A DNA stretch of 64,000 nucleotides. Origin: Serratia sp. DD3. GTDB taxonomy: Bacteria > Pseudomonadota > Gammaproteobacteria > Enterobacterales > Enterobacteriaceae. The notes below the pieces were generated by a model. That model was given only the letters and a program-made list of their open reading frames with translations. It searched no databases and was not told the DNA's origin. The translations under genes were made by a program, and so were the position numbers. The stretch is from positions 1-64,000 of the forward strand of contig NZ_AYKS02000084.1 in the NCBI RefSeq assembly GCF_000496755.2, given 5' to 3'. Shown piece by piece: positions 19,501 through 31,294 of the stretch (its first letter is position 1; each line of letters begins with the position of its first letter).

Positions 19501-19521
19501 AAAAAGGCCGCAAAAGCGGCC
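19501..19521 (-). terminator. Intrinsic terminator downstream of hicB
   Basis: GGCCGC (19506-19511) pairs with GCGGCC (19516-19521). On the minus strand the stem is followed by TTTTTGC. It lies about 100 bases after hicB and before lolA. The core is almost the same as the hairpin on the other side of hicAB at 20299. Confidence 0.75.
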
Positions 19522-19617
19522 AGGTAAAAGTAAGATAGCCGACGCTGATTGGTGAGGGCTTTGCTGGCAAAAAATAGTGATCAGGACGGCCCATACCCAT
19601 AGCCGTTTCACGCAAGA

Positions 19618-19962
19618 TCAGGAATGCTTTTCGATCACCAGATCGACACCTTCATTAAGCAATTCATTAATGGAATGCCCAGTAGCCTGTGCCGCTAGTG
19701 CTAACGCCTGATGGCGCTCTGGTGAGAGTCGGGTGGTCACTTTGCCGCTATAGGTTTTATACGGCGCAATGTTGTCTTTCCGGCACTCATCCAAGAAGAC
19801 CGCCAGTGAGATGGCCCCTTCTTTTTTCAGTTCTTCGACGCTGTAGGCATAAAAGTCTGCCCCGCCATTCAGCCCGATAAACTCGCCCCGGAACATTTCG
19901 ATCTCCGGGTCAAAGCTGATAACAGCAATATGGCCGTCGATTTTCAGTGTGTTATTCATCAT
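19618..19962 (-). CDS. hicB: HicB-type antitoxin
   Basis: Antitoxin of a type II HicAB module; it binds and blocks HicA and usually represses the operon. The 114 aa combine an N-terminal HicB fold (about 1-60, IDGHIAVISFDPEIEMFRGEFIGLNGGADFYAYSVEEL) with a C-terminal ribbon-helix-helix-like DNA-binding segment (YSGKVTTRLSPERHQALALAAQATGHSINELLNEGVDLVI). Its ATG overlaps the hicA stop as ATGA, so the pair is translationally coupled. Cargo-type insertion between lolA and ftsK, which are neighbours in E. coli. Confidence 0.88.
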   Translation of the reverse strand: MMNNTLKIDGHIAVISFDPEIEMFRGEFIGLNGGADFYAYSVEELKKEGAISLAVFLDECRKDNIAPYKTYSGKVTTRLSPERHQALALAAQATGHSINELLNEGVDLVIEKHS

Positions 19963-20213
19963 GGTTTAATTCCTAAACTATCCAACCAGATCCTGATGGC
20001 GTTAACCGCTCCTTTGTCAGTGGTCGGTCTAGGGTGGGGCCGGTGAAAGATGCGTTTCTCACCCTTTAGTAACACAGCAACCCTAGAGCCTTCCCTTTCG
20101 TGAACTTCCGCCCCTAACGCAGTAAAAAGTGCCTCGATATCAGACCACTTTATAGAACCGTTAACGGGCCGAGAGAACACATCTGACAACGTTTTTTGGT
20201 GTCGTTTGTTCAT
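19959..20213 (-). CDS. hicA: HicA-type mRNA interferase toxin
   Basis: Small double-stranded-RNA-binding-fold ribonuclease that cleaves mRNA when free of HicB. The 84 aa include a predicted helix WSDIEALFTALGAEVHEREGSRVAVLLKG, then FHRPHPRPTTDKGAV, which contains the catalytic histidine region (HRPHP) typical of HicA. An intact, unbroken frame suggests an active toxin. The toxin gene precedes the antitoxin gene, as is usual for HicAB. Promoter presumably in 20214-20298. Confidence 0.87.
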   Translation of the reverse strand: MNKRHQKTLSDVFSRPVNGSIKWSDIEALFTALGAEVHEREGSRVAVLLKGEKRIFHRPHPRPTTDKGAVNAIRIWLDSLGIKP

Positions 20214-20298
20214 GGATTTTATAGTATCACTTTATGACACCACCGCAAGATACAGATATTGTATGTATTCAGGTTAGTTGGATGACCGGCAGATAGAG

Positions 20299-20320
20299 AA
20301 AGGCCGCAAACGCGGCCTTT
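20299..20320 (-). terminator. Intrinsic terminator downstream of ftsK
   Basis: AAAGGCCGC (20299-20307) pairs with GCGGCCTTT (20312-20320) around AAAC. On the minus strand it lies about 80 bases after the ftsK stop, followed by TTTCTCT. Confidence 0.75.
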
Positions 20321-20402
20321 GAAACTCTGTTTAGCTGTAATACTACCGAAAGCGGATAGTGCGAAAACTGCTCACTGGGTCCGCTTCGGCATCAGTGATT
20401 AA

Positions 20403-23400
20403 TTACTCATGGCGCGGAGGGGCAAGTACCTCACGGTTACCGTTATGCCCTTGTTCACTGACAATCCCCTGGGCTTCCATCTGTTCAATTATGCGCGCGG
20501 CACGGTTATAACCGATACGGAACTGGCGTTGTACTCCGGAGATCGATGCACGGCGTTTATCGATCACAAACTCCACCGCCTGGTCGAACAACGGATCGAG
20601 TTCTTCATCGCTTTGACCACTACCCGCGGTACCCTCACCATCGTCAGCTTCGTTGAGAATGCCCTCTTTATATTGAGGACGCTCACGCGCTTTCCAATCT
20701 TTGACCACCGCATGAACCTCTTGGTCGCGAACAAAAGCACCGTGAACACGCACCGGAATTGATGAACTTGGTGCCAGGTACAGCATATCCCCCATACCCA
20801 GCAATGATTCCGCACCACCTTGATCGAGGATAGTACGTGAGTCAATTTTGCTGGACACCGTAAACGCGATACGCGTCGGGATATTGGCCTTGATCAACCC
20901 GGTGATCACATCAACCGATGGCCGTTGCGTTGCCAACACTAAGTGGATCCCGGCAGCACGGGCTTTCTGTGCCAAGCGAGCGATTAACTCTTCCACCTTT
21001 TTCCCCACGGTCATGATCAGATCAGCGAACTCATCTACCATCACCACAATATAGGGCTCTTTTTCCAGCATCGGCATACTCACTTCCATGCTGTCACTCG
21101 GTTTCCAGAATGGATCCGGGATTGGCCGCCCCATTGCTTCCGCCTGATCGACCCGTTCGTTATAGCCCGCCAGGTTACGCACCCCCAATGCGGACATCAG
21201 CTTATAGCGGCGCTCCATCTCGGCGACACACCAGCGCAATGCATTGGCGGCATCTTTCATATCGGTAACCACATCAGTAAGGAGATGCGGGATCCCTTCG
21301 TACACCGACAGTTCAAGCATTTTCGGGTCGATCATAATAAAGCGCACCTCTTTCGGTGTGGCCTTATACAAGATGCTCAGGATCATGGCATTGACCCCTA
21401 CCGACTTACCGGACCCGGTGGTACCTGCGACTAACAAATGGGGCATTTTAGCCAGATCAGCCACCACTGGTTGACCCGCAATATCTTTACCCAGCACAAT
21501 CGCCAACGGTGAAGGATTATCACGGAAAGCCGGGCAATCAAGCACTTCTCGCAGATAAACCGTCTGGCGTTTGGCATTTGGCAATTCCAGCCCGACATAA
21601 GGTTTACCAGGAATAACCTCTACCACACGAACTGCCGGTGCAGACAAGGAGCGAGCCAGATCGCGCGACAGGCTTGAAATACGCGCCGCTTTAACACCTG
21701 GTGCCAAATCCAGCTCAAAACGCGTAATAACCGGGCCAGGCAGAATGTCGACAACATCCGCTTTTACCCGATAATCCGCTAGGCTAGCTTCTACCAAGCG
21801 CGCCTTTTGCTCTAAGACAAAAGTATCTACCGGCTCAATATCTTTTGGCGCTTCCGTCAGCAGATCTAATGTCGGCAATGGCGTTGTTGGCTTCTGCAGT
21901 GGCAGATCATTGCGCATCAGGAATGGATGGATCAAGCTATCCATCGCCGGTGCAACTTCTGTTTGTGGTGATTGAGGTTGCGGTGCTGGCACTCGCGGCG
22001 TTGAAACCGGTGTGCTCGAATAGGCTGGCACTGCAGATTCATATTGACCAAAAGGCACGTCATCTTCTTGCTCGCTTTGCAGCTCAATGCGATCTTCAAG
22101 CTGAGGCGATAAGTTGAATAACGGTTCTTTTGGGCCATCATCAAACTGATCGGTGGTTGGCGTAATGCCAAAACCGTGTTGAGAGAAAGAAGCAGGTGGA
22201 GAAAGCTCTGCTGGTTCAGATTCCCGGTACTCTTCACCATAGCGAGCCTGCTGTTGTGCAGCAAATGCCTGGGCTAGTGCAGCCTGGTTCTGTGCCTCTT
22301 CATCCGCTTGTTGGTCTGGCTGATACCCTTCGCCATAGCGTTGGCTCTGCTGCTCGGCAAAAGCCTGACCTAATAAGGCTTCCTGCTGAGCATCCTCCTG
22401 AGGTTGCTGCTGCAAAAAGTCGTCCACACGCTGAGCTTGTTGCTGTTGTTGCTGTTGTTGCTCAGCCACGCGCTGAGAAGGCAGTTTGATACCATAAGAA
22501 GCCAACTCACGCCGGGTTGGGATCCGTACCCGATTTGGCCGGGGCAGTTCAGGGCCAATACCCTGCTTAATCTGCGAACTGGCGTCATTAGTTGCGGTGA
22601 ATGCGGGTGTAAACAGGTTATTCACCGCCCCCAACGCCGCACTGCCAGCCGGGTCAAGCGCACCATCGCTATCACGTTGAGCAGCAGTAAAATCAAGTGG
22701 TGAAAGTTCTGCTTGTGCCGTATCCGTTATCTGCCAGTTACCCATCCGGGGATCGTTTTCTATTTCCAGATAAGAGGTTGCCGAATGGCTTGTATTAGAC
22801 TCAACAGCCTTATCGGTAGGGATTTCGAATGAATACAACGGCGGCATATCAGCCTCTGCAGCCAGCCCTAGGGGCAGAGAATTGTCTGCGGCAGACGCTT
22901 CAGGCGCCATGATACCTGCTGGTGGTATCGCGGCGTCAGGCAGGGTAGAGCGCAGCATACCCGCAGGTTCGAACTCAGCAGTCGGATAGTCATCGCTGCT
23001 GGCTCGTAAGCCACTCAATAAGGGGTCAGCAACATCCTCTGCTACTTCTTGTGCCATTTCCGCCACGGAAGGGGCAGAAAACAGCACATCGCCATCATCC
23101 GCAATTGCATCAGCAGAGACCGCGGTCTTAGGCTCCTGAGTCGTTAGCTCAGGCCGATCTTCAAACACGCGGACATCATTACCATCGCGGTATTCAATAC
23201 CATTGCGGGGTTCAATATCTTCATCTAGCTCAAGATCATCATCATGGTAATGCTCTTCACGACGGGAACGATTGGTCATAAAGGTGGCAGCACTCAACAC
23301 TACCCAGCCGATTTTCTCAGCAATCGTCAGCCATGACCAACCGGTGAACAAGGTTAAACCCGCAGCCCAAACACAAAGTAACGCCAACGTTGCACCAATG

Positions 23401-23879
23401 CCATTGAACCAAGGCAACATGGCATTACTCAGTAAGCTGCCAATTACCCCGCCGGAAGCAAAATAATAGAGGTCATCAACATTCAGTGCCGCCAGACCAC
23501 AAGAGGTCAGTACCAGCGCTAAAGTGCCGATCAGGCGCAATGCCAACGCAAAATAGTCAATATAATCGCCATCCTCAGTTTGGCGGTAACTCACCCAGCA
23601 AAGAATCAGCATGATCGGGGGGATCGCGTAGGCAAGTACGCCAAAAGTGAAGAACAAGGTATCGGCCAACCAGGCACCAACACTGCCCCCCAAATTATGG
23701 ATAGGCTCATGCCATGCGGTTTGTGACCAACTAGGATCAGATGGATTGAAACTAAGCAGGGCAACCATCAAGTAGATGGCGCAAACCGCCACCACCAGCA
23801 GCATAGCTTCGAGCAAACGCCGCCCACTGCTGAGTTTTTTTAGAGTAACGTCTTTATCTTCTGTGTATTCCTGGCTCAA
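20403..23879 (-). CDS. ftsK: DNA translocase FtsK
   Basis: Septal DNA pump that coordinates division with chromosome dimer resolution. 1158 aa. Residues about 20-190 hold several transmembrane segments ([23 protein letters not shown] and others). About 190-680 is a low-complexity acidic, proline- and glutamine-rich linker. The RecA-like motor follows, with Walker A GTTGSGKS near residue 820 and Walker [15 protein letters not shown]. The C-terminal gamma winged helix ([27 protein letters not shown]) reads KOPS and activates XerD. The shorter length than E. coli FtsK (1329 aa) lies in the linker. The linker contains an internal duplication around [16 protein letters not shown]. Confidence 0.98.
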   Translation of the reverse strand: MSQEYTEDKDVTLKKLSSGRRLLEAMLLVVAVCAIYLMVALLSFNPSDPSWSQTAWHEPIHNLGGSVGAWLADTLFFTFGVLAYAIPPIMLILCWVSYRQTEDGDYIDYFALALRLIGTLALVLTSCGLAALNVDDLYYFASGGVIGSLLSNAMLPWFNGIGATLALLCVWAAGLTLFTGWSWLTIAEKIGWVVLSAATFMTNRSRREEHYHDDDLELDEDIEPRNGIEYRDGNDVRVFEDRPELTTQEPKTAVSADAIADDGDVLFSAPSVAEMAQEVAEDVADPLLSGLRASSDDYPTAEFEPAGMLRSTLPDAAIPPAGIMAPEASAADNSLPLGLAAEADMPPLYSFEIPTDKAVESNTSHSATSYLEIENDPRMGNWQITDTAQAELSPLDFTAAQRDSDGALDPAGSAALGAVNNLFTPAFTATNDASSQIKQGIGPELPRPNRVRIPTRRELASYGIKLPSQRVAEQQQQQQQQAQRVDDFLQQQPQEDAQQEALLGQAFAEQQSQRYGEGYQPDQQADEEAQNQAALAQAFAAQQQARYGEEYRESEPAELSPPASFSQHGFGITPTTDQFDDGPKEPLFNLSPQLEDRIELQSEQEDDVPFGQYESAVPAYSSTPVSTPRVPAPQPQSPQTEVAPAMDSLIHPFLMRNDLPLQKPTTPLPTLDLLTEAPKDIEPVDTFVLEQKARLVEASLADYRVKADVVDILPGPVITRFELDLAPGVKAARISSLSRDLARSLSAPAVRVVEVIPGKPYVGLELPNAKRQTVYLREVLDCPAFRDNPSPLAIVLGKDIAGQPVVADLAKMPHLLVAGTTGSGKSVGVNAMILSILYKATPKEVRFIMIDPKMLELSVYEGIPHLLTDVVTDMKDAANALRWCVAEMERRYKLMSALGVRNLAGYNERVDQAEAMGRPIPDPFWKPSDSMEVSMPMLEKEPYIVVMVDEFADLIMTVGKKVEELIARLAQKARAAGIHLVLATQRPSVDVITGLIKANIPTRIAFTVSSKIDSRTILDQGGAESLLGMGDMLYLAPSSSIPVRVHGAFVRDQEVHAVVKDWKARERPQYKEGILNEADDGEGTAGSGQSDEELDPLFDQAVEFVIDKRRASISGVQRQFRIGYNRAARIIEQMEAQGIVSEQGHNGNREVLAPPRHE

Positions 23880-23919
23880 GAAAGGCTCTCCAGGTTCCTG
23901 TTAGCTGACAGCGTAACAA

Positions 23920-23940
23920 CGCCGAGAAGTTTTCTCGGCG
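23920..23940 (-). terminator. Hairpin after lrp
   Basis: CGCCGAGAA (23920-23928) pairs with TTCTCGGCG (23932-23940) around a 3-base loop. On the minus strand it is 60 bases past the lrp stop and is followed by TTGTT. Probably terminates lrp ahead of ftsK. Confidence 0.7.
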
Positions 23941-23999
23941 CTAAAACTGTATGAATAAACAGGAGTATAGCGAATTTAATCAGGTTTTGCACCTGCGTG

Positions 24000-24494
24000 T
24001 TACCGTGTTTTGATAACCAGACGATTGGTTTGCTTAACTTCTTCCATAACCACATAAGTGCGGGTGTCATTAACCCCTGGTAAACGCAATAGCGTTTCAC
24101 CCAGCAACCGACGGTAAGCTGACATATCCGGTACACGGGTTTTCAACAGATAGTCGAAATCACCTGAAACCAAGTGACACTCCTGGATCTCTTCCAATTT
24201 CTGCACCGCAGCATTGAACTGTTCAAACACATCTGGCGCACCGCGGTTCAAGGTGATTTCCACGAAAACCAGTAAGGAAGCATCCAGATAATGGGGGTTA
24301 AGCAATGCGGTATAACCATTGATAAAGCCCTGACGCTCAAGACGGCGCACACGCTCTAAACAAGGTGTTGGGGATAAACCGACACGTTTCGAAAGCTCGA
24401 CGTTAGAAATCCGCCCATCTTTTTGTAGCTCATTAAGAATGTTGCGGTCGATGCGGTCCAGGTCTTTACCTGGTCGTTTTTTATTCTCTGCCAT
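24000..24494 (-). CDS. lrp: Leucine-responsive regulatory protein
   Basis: Global transcription regulator responding to leucine and alanine. It affects amino-acid metabolism and, in relatives, fimbrial expression. The 164 aa match Lrp in length. The N-terminal helix-turn-helix (LDRIDRNILNELQKDGRISNVELSKRVGLSPTPCLERVRRLERQG) is followed by the RAM ligand-binding domain ending TYVVMEEVKQTNRLVIKTR. Divergent from trxB as in E. coli. Being next to a fimbrial locus 19 kb away may be coincidence. Confidence 0.98.
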   Translation of the reverse strand: MAENKKRPGKDLDRIDRNILNELQKDGRISNVELSKRVGLSPTPCLERVRRLERQGFINGYTALLNPHYLDASLLVFVEITLNRGAPDVFEQFNAAVQKLEEIQECHLVSGDFDYLLKTRVPDMSAYRRLLGETLLRLPGVNDTRTYVVMEEVKQTNRLVIKTR

Positions 24495-26070
<1,576 letters not shown>

Positions 26071-26145
26071 GCATGTTATAACGATGGCATACTGCGCGGT
26101 GGTTGGCCCGCAGGTGACCTCAAGGATGAGGTTTATCAACCCGGG

Positions 26146-26200
26146 AATAGCAGCCGCTTAGCCATTATTCCGCCAGTTTGCGTAGCGGCTGTGCTATTTT
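26146..26200 (+). terminator. Probable trxB terminator
   Basis: AATAGC-AGCCGCT (26146-26158) pairs with AGCGGCT-GTGCTATT (26184-26199) across a 25-base loop, followed by TTTGCTG. The long loop and weak T run make it less certain than the others. Confidence 0.45.
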
Positions 26201-26235
26201 GCTGACGGCTGAGTAGTAAAGTAACCATCGTGTTC

Positions 26236-26305
26236 GAACCATTGGTGTTAAAACAATGGCATTCAAACAATAGTGTTCAAACAATAGCATTCAAACCATG
26301 GCGTT
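26236..26305. repeat. Five-unit 14-bp tandem repeat before cydD
   Basis: Five consecutive 14-base units at 26236, 26250, 26264, 26278 and 26292, of the form CAAACAATAGCATT with variants (A/C)A(A/T)(A/T)(G)(T/C)(G/A)TT. No frame across them is part of a gene. They lie 90 bases upstream of the cydD start, so they fall in the 5' leader or promoter. The rest of 26071-26394 holds only the trxB terminator. Confidence 0.8.
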
Positions 26306-26394
26306 TATTTGTCTTGCTTGTGGCTTAAGCGAACATTTCAACAGTACGTTAACCTAGCCTGTTGCTACGGGCATTGGCGGCACAGACTTTTCCG

Positions 26395-28161
26395 ATGAAA
26401 AAAACCAGACAGCAGCAGTTAACCCGTTGGCTCAAGACCCAGAGTACTTTGGCACGGCGTTGGTTGCGTATTTCTATGCTGCTCGGCTTGGCAAACGGCA
26501 TTTTAATCGTCGCACAAGCCTGGCTGTTAGCATCCTTACTCCATGCTCTGATCATTACCCATCAGCCACGGAGTGAACTTGTTTCATCATTTATCTGGTT
26601 GGCGGCGACTTTTGCACTGCGTGCCGTGCTCAGTGGGTTACGTGAACGGGTTGGTTTCATTTGTGGGCAGGTAATACGCCAACGGATGCGCGCTCAGGTG
26701 TTAGATAAACTGCAACAGCTCGGTCCAGCCTGGATACAGGGCAAACCGGCAGGCAGTTGGGCCAGCATCATTATTGAACAAATCGAAGATATGCAGGATT
26801 ACTATGCGCGTTACCTGCCGCAAATGTATTTAGCCGTGCTTATCCCGGTGCTGATCCTGATCACCGTCTTCCCGATTAACTGGGCGGCCGGTCTTATCCT
26901 ATTGGTAACCGCCCCACTCATCCCGCTGTTTATGGCGTTGGTCGGTATGGGGGCGGCAGATGCCAACCGCCGTAACTTTGTTGCCCTGGCACGCCTGAGT
27001 GGCAATTTTCTTGATCGTCTACGTGGGCTCGATACCTTGCGCCTGTTCAACCGTGGTCAGGCAGAAACCGCTCACATTGCCCGTGCTTCGGAAGATTTTC
27101 GTCAGCGCACCATGGAAGTCCTGCGCATGGCGTTTCTCTCCTCGGCGGTGTTGGAGTTCTTCGCCTCTGTCTCTATCGCCGTGGTAGCCGTCTATTTTGG
27201 CTTCTCTTACCTGGGTGAGTTGAATTTTGGCAACTATGGGACAAGTGTCACGCTGTTTGCTGGTTTTCTGGTGCTGATCCTGGCACCCGAGTTTTTCCAG
27301 CCGTTGCGTGATCTGGGTGCCTTTTACCATGCCAAGGCTCAGGCAGTGGGCGCTGCGGAAGCGCTGGAAAGTTTTCTTGCTGCCGAAGGGGAATCGATGG
27401 GTAATGGCACGCAACTCGTGGACAACCGCACCCCACTGACCTTGCAAGCACAGAATTTGGAAATTCTCACCCCCAATGGGGTGTTACTTGCCGGGCCACT
27501 TAACTTTACTTTGCCTGGCAACCAACGCATCGCCTTGGTTGGCCTCAGTGGTGCCGGGAAAAGTTCACTGTTGAATCTGTTGCTCGGTTTTCTTCCCTAC
27601 CGGGGTTCATTACAGGTCAATGGCATTGAATTCCGTGAATTGTCAGCGGAAAGTTGGCGTCAGCAATTAGGTTGGGTTGGGCAGAATCCCCACCTGCCAG
27701 CAGCAACACTGCGCGATAATATTCTACTCGGCAACCCACAAGCCGATGAACGTCAACTGCAACAAGCCATTGATCAGGCCTACATCAGTGAATTTCTGCC
27801 ACAGTTGCCAGATGGGTTGGAAACAGAACTGGGCGATAGTGCAGCTCGCCTCTCTGTGGGGCAGGCTCAGCGCGTAGCCGTGGCGCGAGCGCTGCTAAGC
27901 CCACGCAGCTTGTTATTGTTGGATGAGCCAGCCGCTAGCCTGGATGCGCACAGCGAGCGTTTAGTGATGCAGGCATTGAGTGTTGCCTCCCATCAGCAGA
28001 CTACCGTGTTGGTCACACACCAGTTGGAAGAGACGGTAAATTACGATCAGATTTGGGTGATGGATAGCGGTAAAATTGTCCAGCAAGGCAATTACGCCAC
28101 ACTCAGTACGCAACCCGGTCTGTTTGCCAACCTGATAGCCCACCGTCGCAGGGAGCTATGA
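26395..28161 (+). CDS. cydD: Cysteine/glutathione exporter, ABC subunit CydD
   Basis: Half of the CydDC inner-membrane ABC exporter, which moves thiols and haem and is needed for cytochrome bd assembly. 588 aa from the ATG at 26395 (MKKTRQQQLTRWLK, parallel to E. coli CydD). An in-frame upstream TTG at 26362 has no support. The N-terminal six-helix membrane domain (about 20-320) precedes the nucleotide-binding domain: Walker [13 protein letters not shown], signature LSVGQAQRVAVARAL, Walker B LLLLDEPAASLDA and the switch histidine in VTHQ. The signature LSVGQ deviates slightly from LSGGQ. Overlaps cydC by an ATGA. Confidence 0.97.
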   Translation: MKKTRQQQLTRWLKTQSTLARRWLRISMLLGLANGILIVAQAWLLASLLHALIITHQPRSELVSSFIWLAATFALRAVLSGLRERVGFICGQVIRQRMRAQVLDKLQQLGPAWIQGKPAGSWASIIIEQIEDMQDYYARYLPQMYLAVLIPVLILITVFPINWAAGLILLVTAPLIPLFMALVGMGAADANRRNFVALARLSGNFLDRLRGLDTLRLFNRGQAETAHIARASEDFRQRTMEVLRMAFLSSAVLEFFASVSIAVVAVYFGFSYLGELNFGNYGTSVTLFAGFLVLILAPEFFQPLRDLGAFYHAKAQAVGAAEALESFLAAEGESMGNGTQLVDNRTPLTLQAQNLEILTPNGVLLAGPLNFTLPGNQRIALVGLSGAGKSSLLNLLLGFLPYRGSLQVNGIEFRELSAESWRQQLGWVGQNPHLPAATLRDNILLGNPQADERQLQQAIDQAYISEFLPQLPDGLETELGDSAARLSVGQAQRVAVARALLSPRSLLLLDEPAASLDAHSERLVMQALSVASHQQTTVLVTHQLEETVNYDQIWVMDSGKIVQQGNYATLSTQPGLFANLIAHRRREL

Positions 28162-29909
28162 TCATGCGCGTTTTATTACCATTCCTGGCGTTATATCGCC
28201 GCCACTTAGGGATGATTATGCTAGGCATAGTCCTGGCAATAGTCACATTACTGGCCAGCATCGGCTTGTTATCGCTATCTGGCTGGTTTCTAGCCGCTTC
28301 CTCACTGGCGGGCCTGGCGGGGTTGTCTAATTTCAATTACATGCTACCTGCAGCCGGTGTGCGTGGTGCAGCCATTTTCCGCACTGCCGGGCGTTATGCT
28401 GAACGGGTAGTGAGCCATGATGCGACATTCCGCGTTCTATCGCAGCTTCGCGTATTCAGCTTTAAAAAAATTCTACCACTCTCCCCAGGGGGGATCGCCC
28501 GTTTTCGTCAGGCCGAATTGCTAAATCGCTTGGTCGCGGATGTCGATACGCTCGATCACCTCTATCTGCGTGTGATTTCCCCGCTGGTCAGCGCCGCCGT
28601 GGTGATTTTAGTGGTCACCGTTGGCCTCAGTTTCATCGATGGTCAACTGGCGTTCACCCTGGGCGCAATTTTGCTGTTCCTGTTGCTGATCATCCCCCCG
28701 GTCTTTTATCGCGCGGGGCAGCCCATCGGGGCAGAACTGACCCTATTACGCAGTCAATACCGCACCGGCCTTACTGCCTGGTTACAAGGGCAAGCAGAAC
28801 TGGTGGTCTTTGGCGCACTCGAAAATTTCCGCCAGCAACTCAATGACACTGAACAGCGTTGGCAGCGGCGCCAATGGCAGCAAGTCTCTCTCGGCGGGCT
28901 CTCACAAGCATTAATGATCCTGGCCAGTGGTCTGACTGTCACCTTGTTGTTGTGGCTTGCCGCTGCAGGTATTGGCAACAATACTCAGCCCGGTGCACTC
29001 ATTGCCCTGTTTGTTTTTGCTGCCTTGGCCTCTTTTGAAGCCATGCTCCCTGTAGCTGGCGCGTTCCAACACCTGGGCCAAGTGATCGCCTCAGCCACTC
29101 GGGTCAAGCAACTCATCGATCAACAACCTGAAGTCACCTTTCCAACGCAGGCCGTATCGGGGCCAGAGCGGCAAACCCAAGCCTCACTGCAACTGAGTGA
29201 AATCACCTTTACCTATCCCAATCAACCGATAGCCGTGTTGAACAAAGTGACCTTGAATGTGGCTGCGGGCGAACAAATTGCCTTGCTGGGGCGCACGGGC
29301 TGCGGCAAATCTACCTTATTGCAACTCCTTACCCGTGCCTGGGATCCAGACAGTGGGCAGATCCAACTCAATGGTCAACCGCTGAGTGCTTATGATGAGC
29401 CCACCCTGCGTGCCATGACCAGCGTGGTTAGCCAGCGAGTTCATATTTTCAGCAGCACATTGCGTGACAATCTGCGCATTGCCACCCCTGATGCCAGCGA
29501 TGAGGTTCTGAGTGATATGCTGCAACAGGTCGGGCTGGATAAGCTACTGGCTAACGAAGGGTTGAATGCCTGGCTGGGTGACGGAGGGCGCCAACTCTCT
29601 GGCGGTGAACAACGCCGTTTAGGGCTTGCCCGCGCGTTACTGCATCAAGCCCCGTTATTGCTACTCGATGAACCTACCGAGGGGTTAGATGCCGAGACCG
29701 AGCAACAAATCCTGGCTCTGTTACGCCAGCATTGTCATGGCAAAACCTTGATTTTGATTACCCACCGTCTCTCTGGATTGGAGTATTTCGACCGTATTTG
29801 TGTGATGGATGGTGGACAAATCGTCGAGCAAGGAAATCATGTTGAGCTAATGAGCCAGCAGGGGCGCTATGCACAATTTCAACAGCGGCTGGGGAATCTG
29901 CCCCTTTGA
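28158..29909 (+). CDS. cydC: Cysteine/glutathione exporter, ABC subunit CydC
   Basis: Partner of CydD in the heterodimeric exporter. 583 aa from the ATG at 28158 that overlaps the cydD stop; the ATG two codons later (28164) aligns better with E. coli CydC and may be the true start. The membrane domain includes the loop SLAGLAGLSNFNYMLPAAGVRGAAIFRTAGRYAERVVSHD. The ATPase domain has Walker A GRTGCGKSTLLQ, signature LSGGEQRRLGLARAL, Walker B LLLLDEPTEGLD and ITHRLSG. Translationally coupled to cydD. Confidence 0.97.
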   Translation: MIMRVLLPFLALYRRHLGMIMLGIVLAIVTLLASIGLLSLSGWFLAASSLAGLAGLSNFNYMLPAAGVRGAAIFRTAGRYAERVVSHDATFRVLSQLRVFSFKKILPLSPGGIARFRQAELLNRLVADVDTLDHLYLRVISPLVSAAVVILVVTVGLSFIDGQLAFTLGAILLFLLLIIPPVFYRAGQPIGAELTLLRSQYRTGLTAWLQGQAELVVFGALENFRQQLNDTEQRWQRRQWQQVSLGGLSQALMILASGLTVTLLLWLAAAGIGNNTQPGALIALFVFAALASFEAMLPVAGAFQHLGQVIASATRVKQLIDQQPEVTFPTQAVSGPERQTQASLQLSEITFTYPNQPIAVLNKVTLNVAAGEQIALLGRTGCGKSTLLQLLTRAWDPDSGQIQLNGQPLSAYDEPTLRAMTSVVSQRVHIFSSTLRDNLRIATPDASDEVLSDMLQQVGLDKLLANEGLNAWLGDGGRQLSGGEQRRLGLARALLHQAPLLLLDEPTEGLDAETEQQILALLRQHCHGKTLILITHRLSGLEYFDRICVMDGGQIVEQGNHVELMSQQGRYAQFQQRLGNLPL

Positions 29910-29984
29910 TACGGCCTGATACTGACTGGATGTGTCCTTAATGGCACTCAGCAACCTCGCTGTTACTTGAATAAACCGAGATTT

Positions 29985-30737
29985 ATGCAACTTTTTACTC
30001 TGTCACCGCAATCCATACTGTTTCCATCCCCGGATCACGCACTGCGTGACCCTAATGGCCTGCTAGCTATTGGTGGTGACCTGGCACCGCCTCGGTTGCT
30101 CGCCGCCTATCAGCAGGGCATCTTCCCCTGGTACTCGCCAGGGGAGCCGATTCTCTGGTGGTCACCAGACCCTCGGGCAGTGCTGTTTCCCACGGAATAC
30201 CATCTTAGCCGCAGTTTTAAGCGTTTTCTGCGCAGTAATCCGTTCCGTATCACGCTCAATCAGGCTTTTGCTCAGGTCATCACCGCCTGTGCGCAACGTC
30301 CTGATGAAGGTACCTGGATAGGTGATGAAGTCCAGCAGGCTTATTTGCAACTGCATCAAATGGGCTACGCACACTCAATTGAAGTGTGGTTAGGCGATAA
30401 ATTGGTTGGGGGGTTGTATGGTGTCGCACAAGGGGCACTGTTTTGTGGCGAGTCGATGTTTAGCCTGGTGACCAATGCATCAAAATGTGCCTTATTGGCT
30501 TTTTGCCGCCATTTTGTGGCATATGGTGGAGAATTGATTGACTGCCAGGTACTTAACCCTCACACTGCCGGGCTTGGAGCGAAAGAAATCCCGCGCAACC
30601 ATTTTTTGCAGCAACTTGCTATACTTCAGCGCCGGGTTTTAGCGCCAGAATGTTGGTTGCCACAAGATATCAACCCTGATTTATGTAAGCACCTCCTTAA
30701 ATCAAATGGTGATGAATATGGCCTCACAGTAGGTTAA
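29985..30737 (+). CDS. aat: Leucyl/phenylalanyl-tRNA-protein transferase
   Basis: Cytosolic N-end-rule enzyme that adds Leu or Phe to proteins with N-terminal Arg or Lys, marking them for ClpS-ClpAP (both encoded in this window). 250 aa from the ATG at 29985 (MQLFTLS); a TTG six codons earlier is less likely. Family motifs are [60 protein letters not shown] and [16 protein letters not shown]. Follows cydC as in E. coli. Confidence 0.97.
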   Translation: MQLFTLSPQSILFPSPDHALRDPNGLLAIGGDLAPPRLLAAYQQGIFPWYSPGEPILWWSPDPRAVLFPTEYHLSRSFKRFLRSNPFRITLNQAFAQVITACAQRPDEGTWIGDEVQQAYLQLHQMGYAHSIEVWLGDKLVGGLYGVAQGALFCGESMFSLVTNASKCALLAFCRHFVAYGGELIDCQVLNPHTAGLGAKEIPRNHFLQQLAILQRRVLAPECWLPQDINPDLCKHLLKSNGDEYGLTVG

Positions 30738-30848
30738 TTACCTCTTTCAATCACTAATTTTACGGAAACGCTGCATTATTCAGCGGCATTTCTTTACATA
30801 ATGTAGGTTTTTCGGCATTATCTTGCCGGTTAAAAACTAAGGTAGTAA

Positions 30849-31082
<234 letters not shown>

Positions 31083-31240
31083 TCGGTTCATCCATCACCT
31101 GCCAGTGGTGATTGCGAGGATGTGATCCCTCTTAGCGATAATTCTGTTTACCTAAGCAGCAAGGTTCAGTATCAAGTTCTCTTGGTGCGGGTAAACTGAG
31201 AGGGGGCTTTTCCATTCCCAGCACTGATTAAATTCAGACG

Positions 31241-31272
31241 TAAAAAAAGCGATGTCTAAACATCGCTTTTTT
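31241..31272. terminator. Bidirectional terminator between infA and clpA
   Basis: AAAAGCGATGT (31245-31255) pairs with ACATCGCTTTT (31260-31270) around CTAA. A-run before and T-run after, so it works for both the plus-strand infA transcript and the minus-strand clpA transcript. Confidence 0.9.
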
Positions 31273-31294
31273 GTGTTTTATGACTACCTATCAC

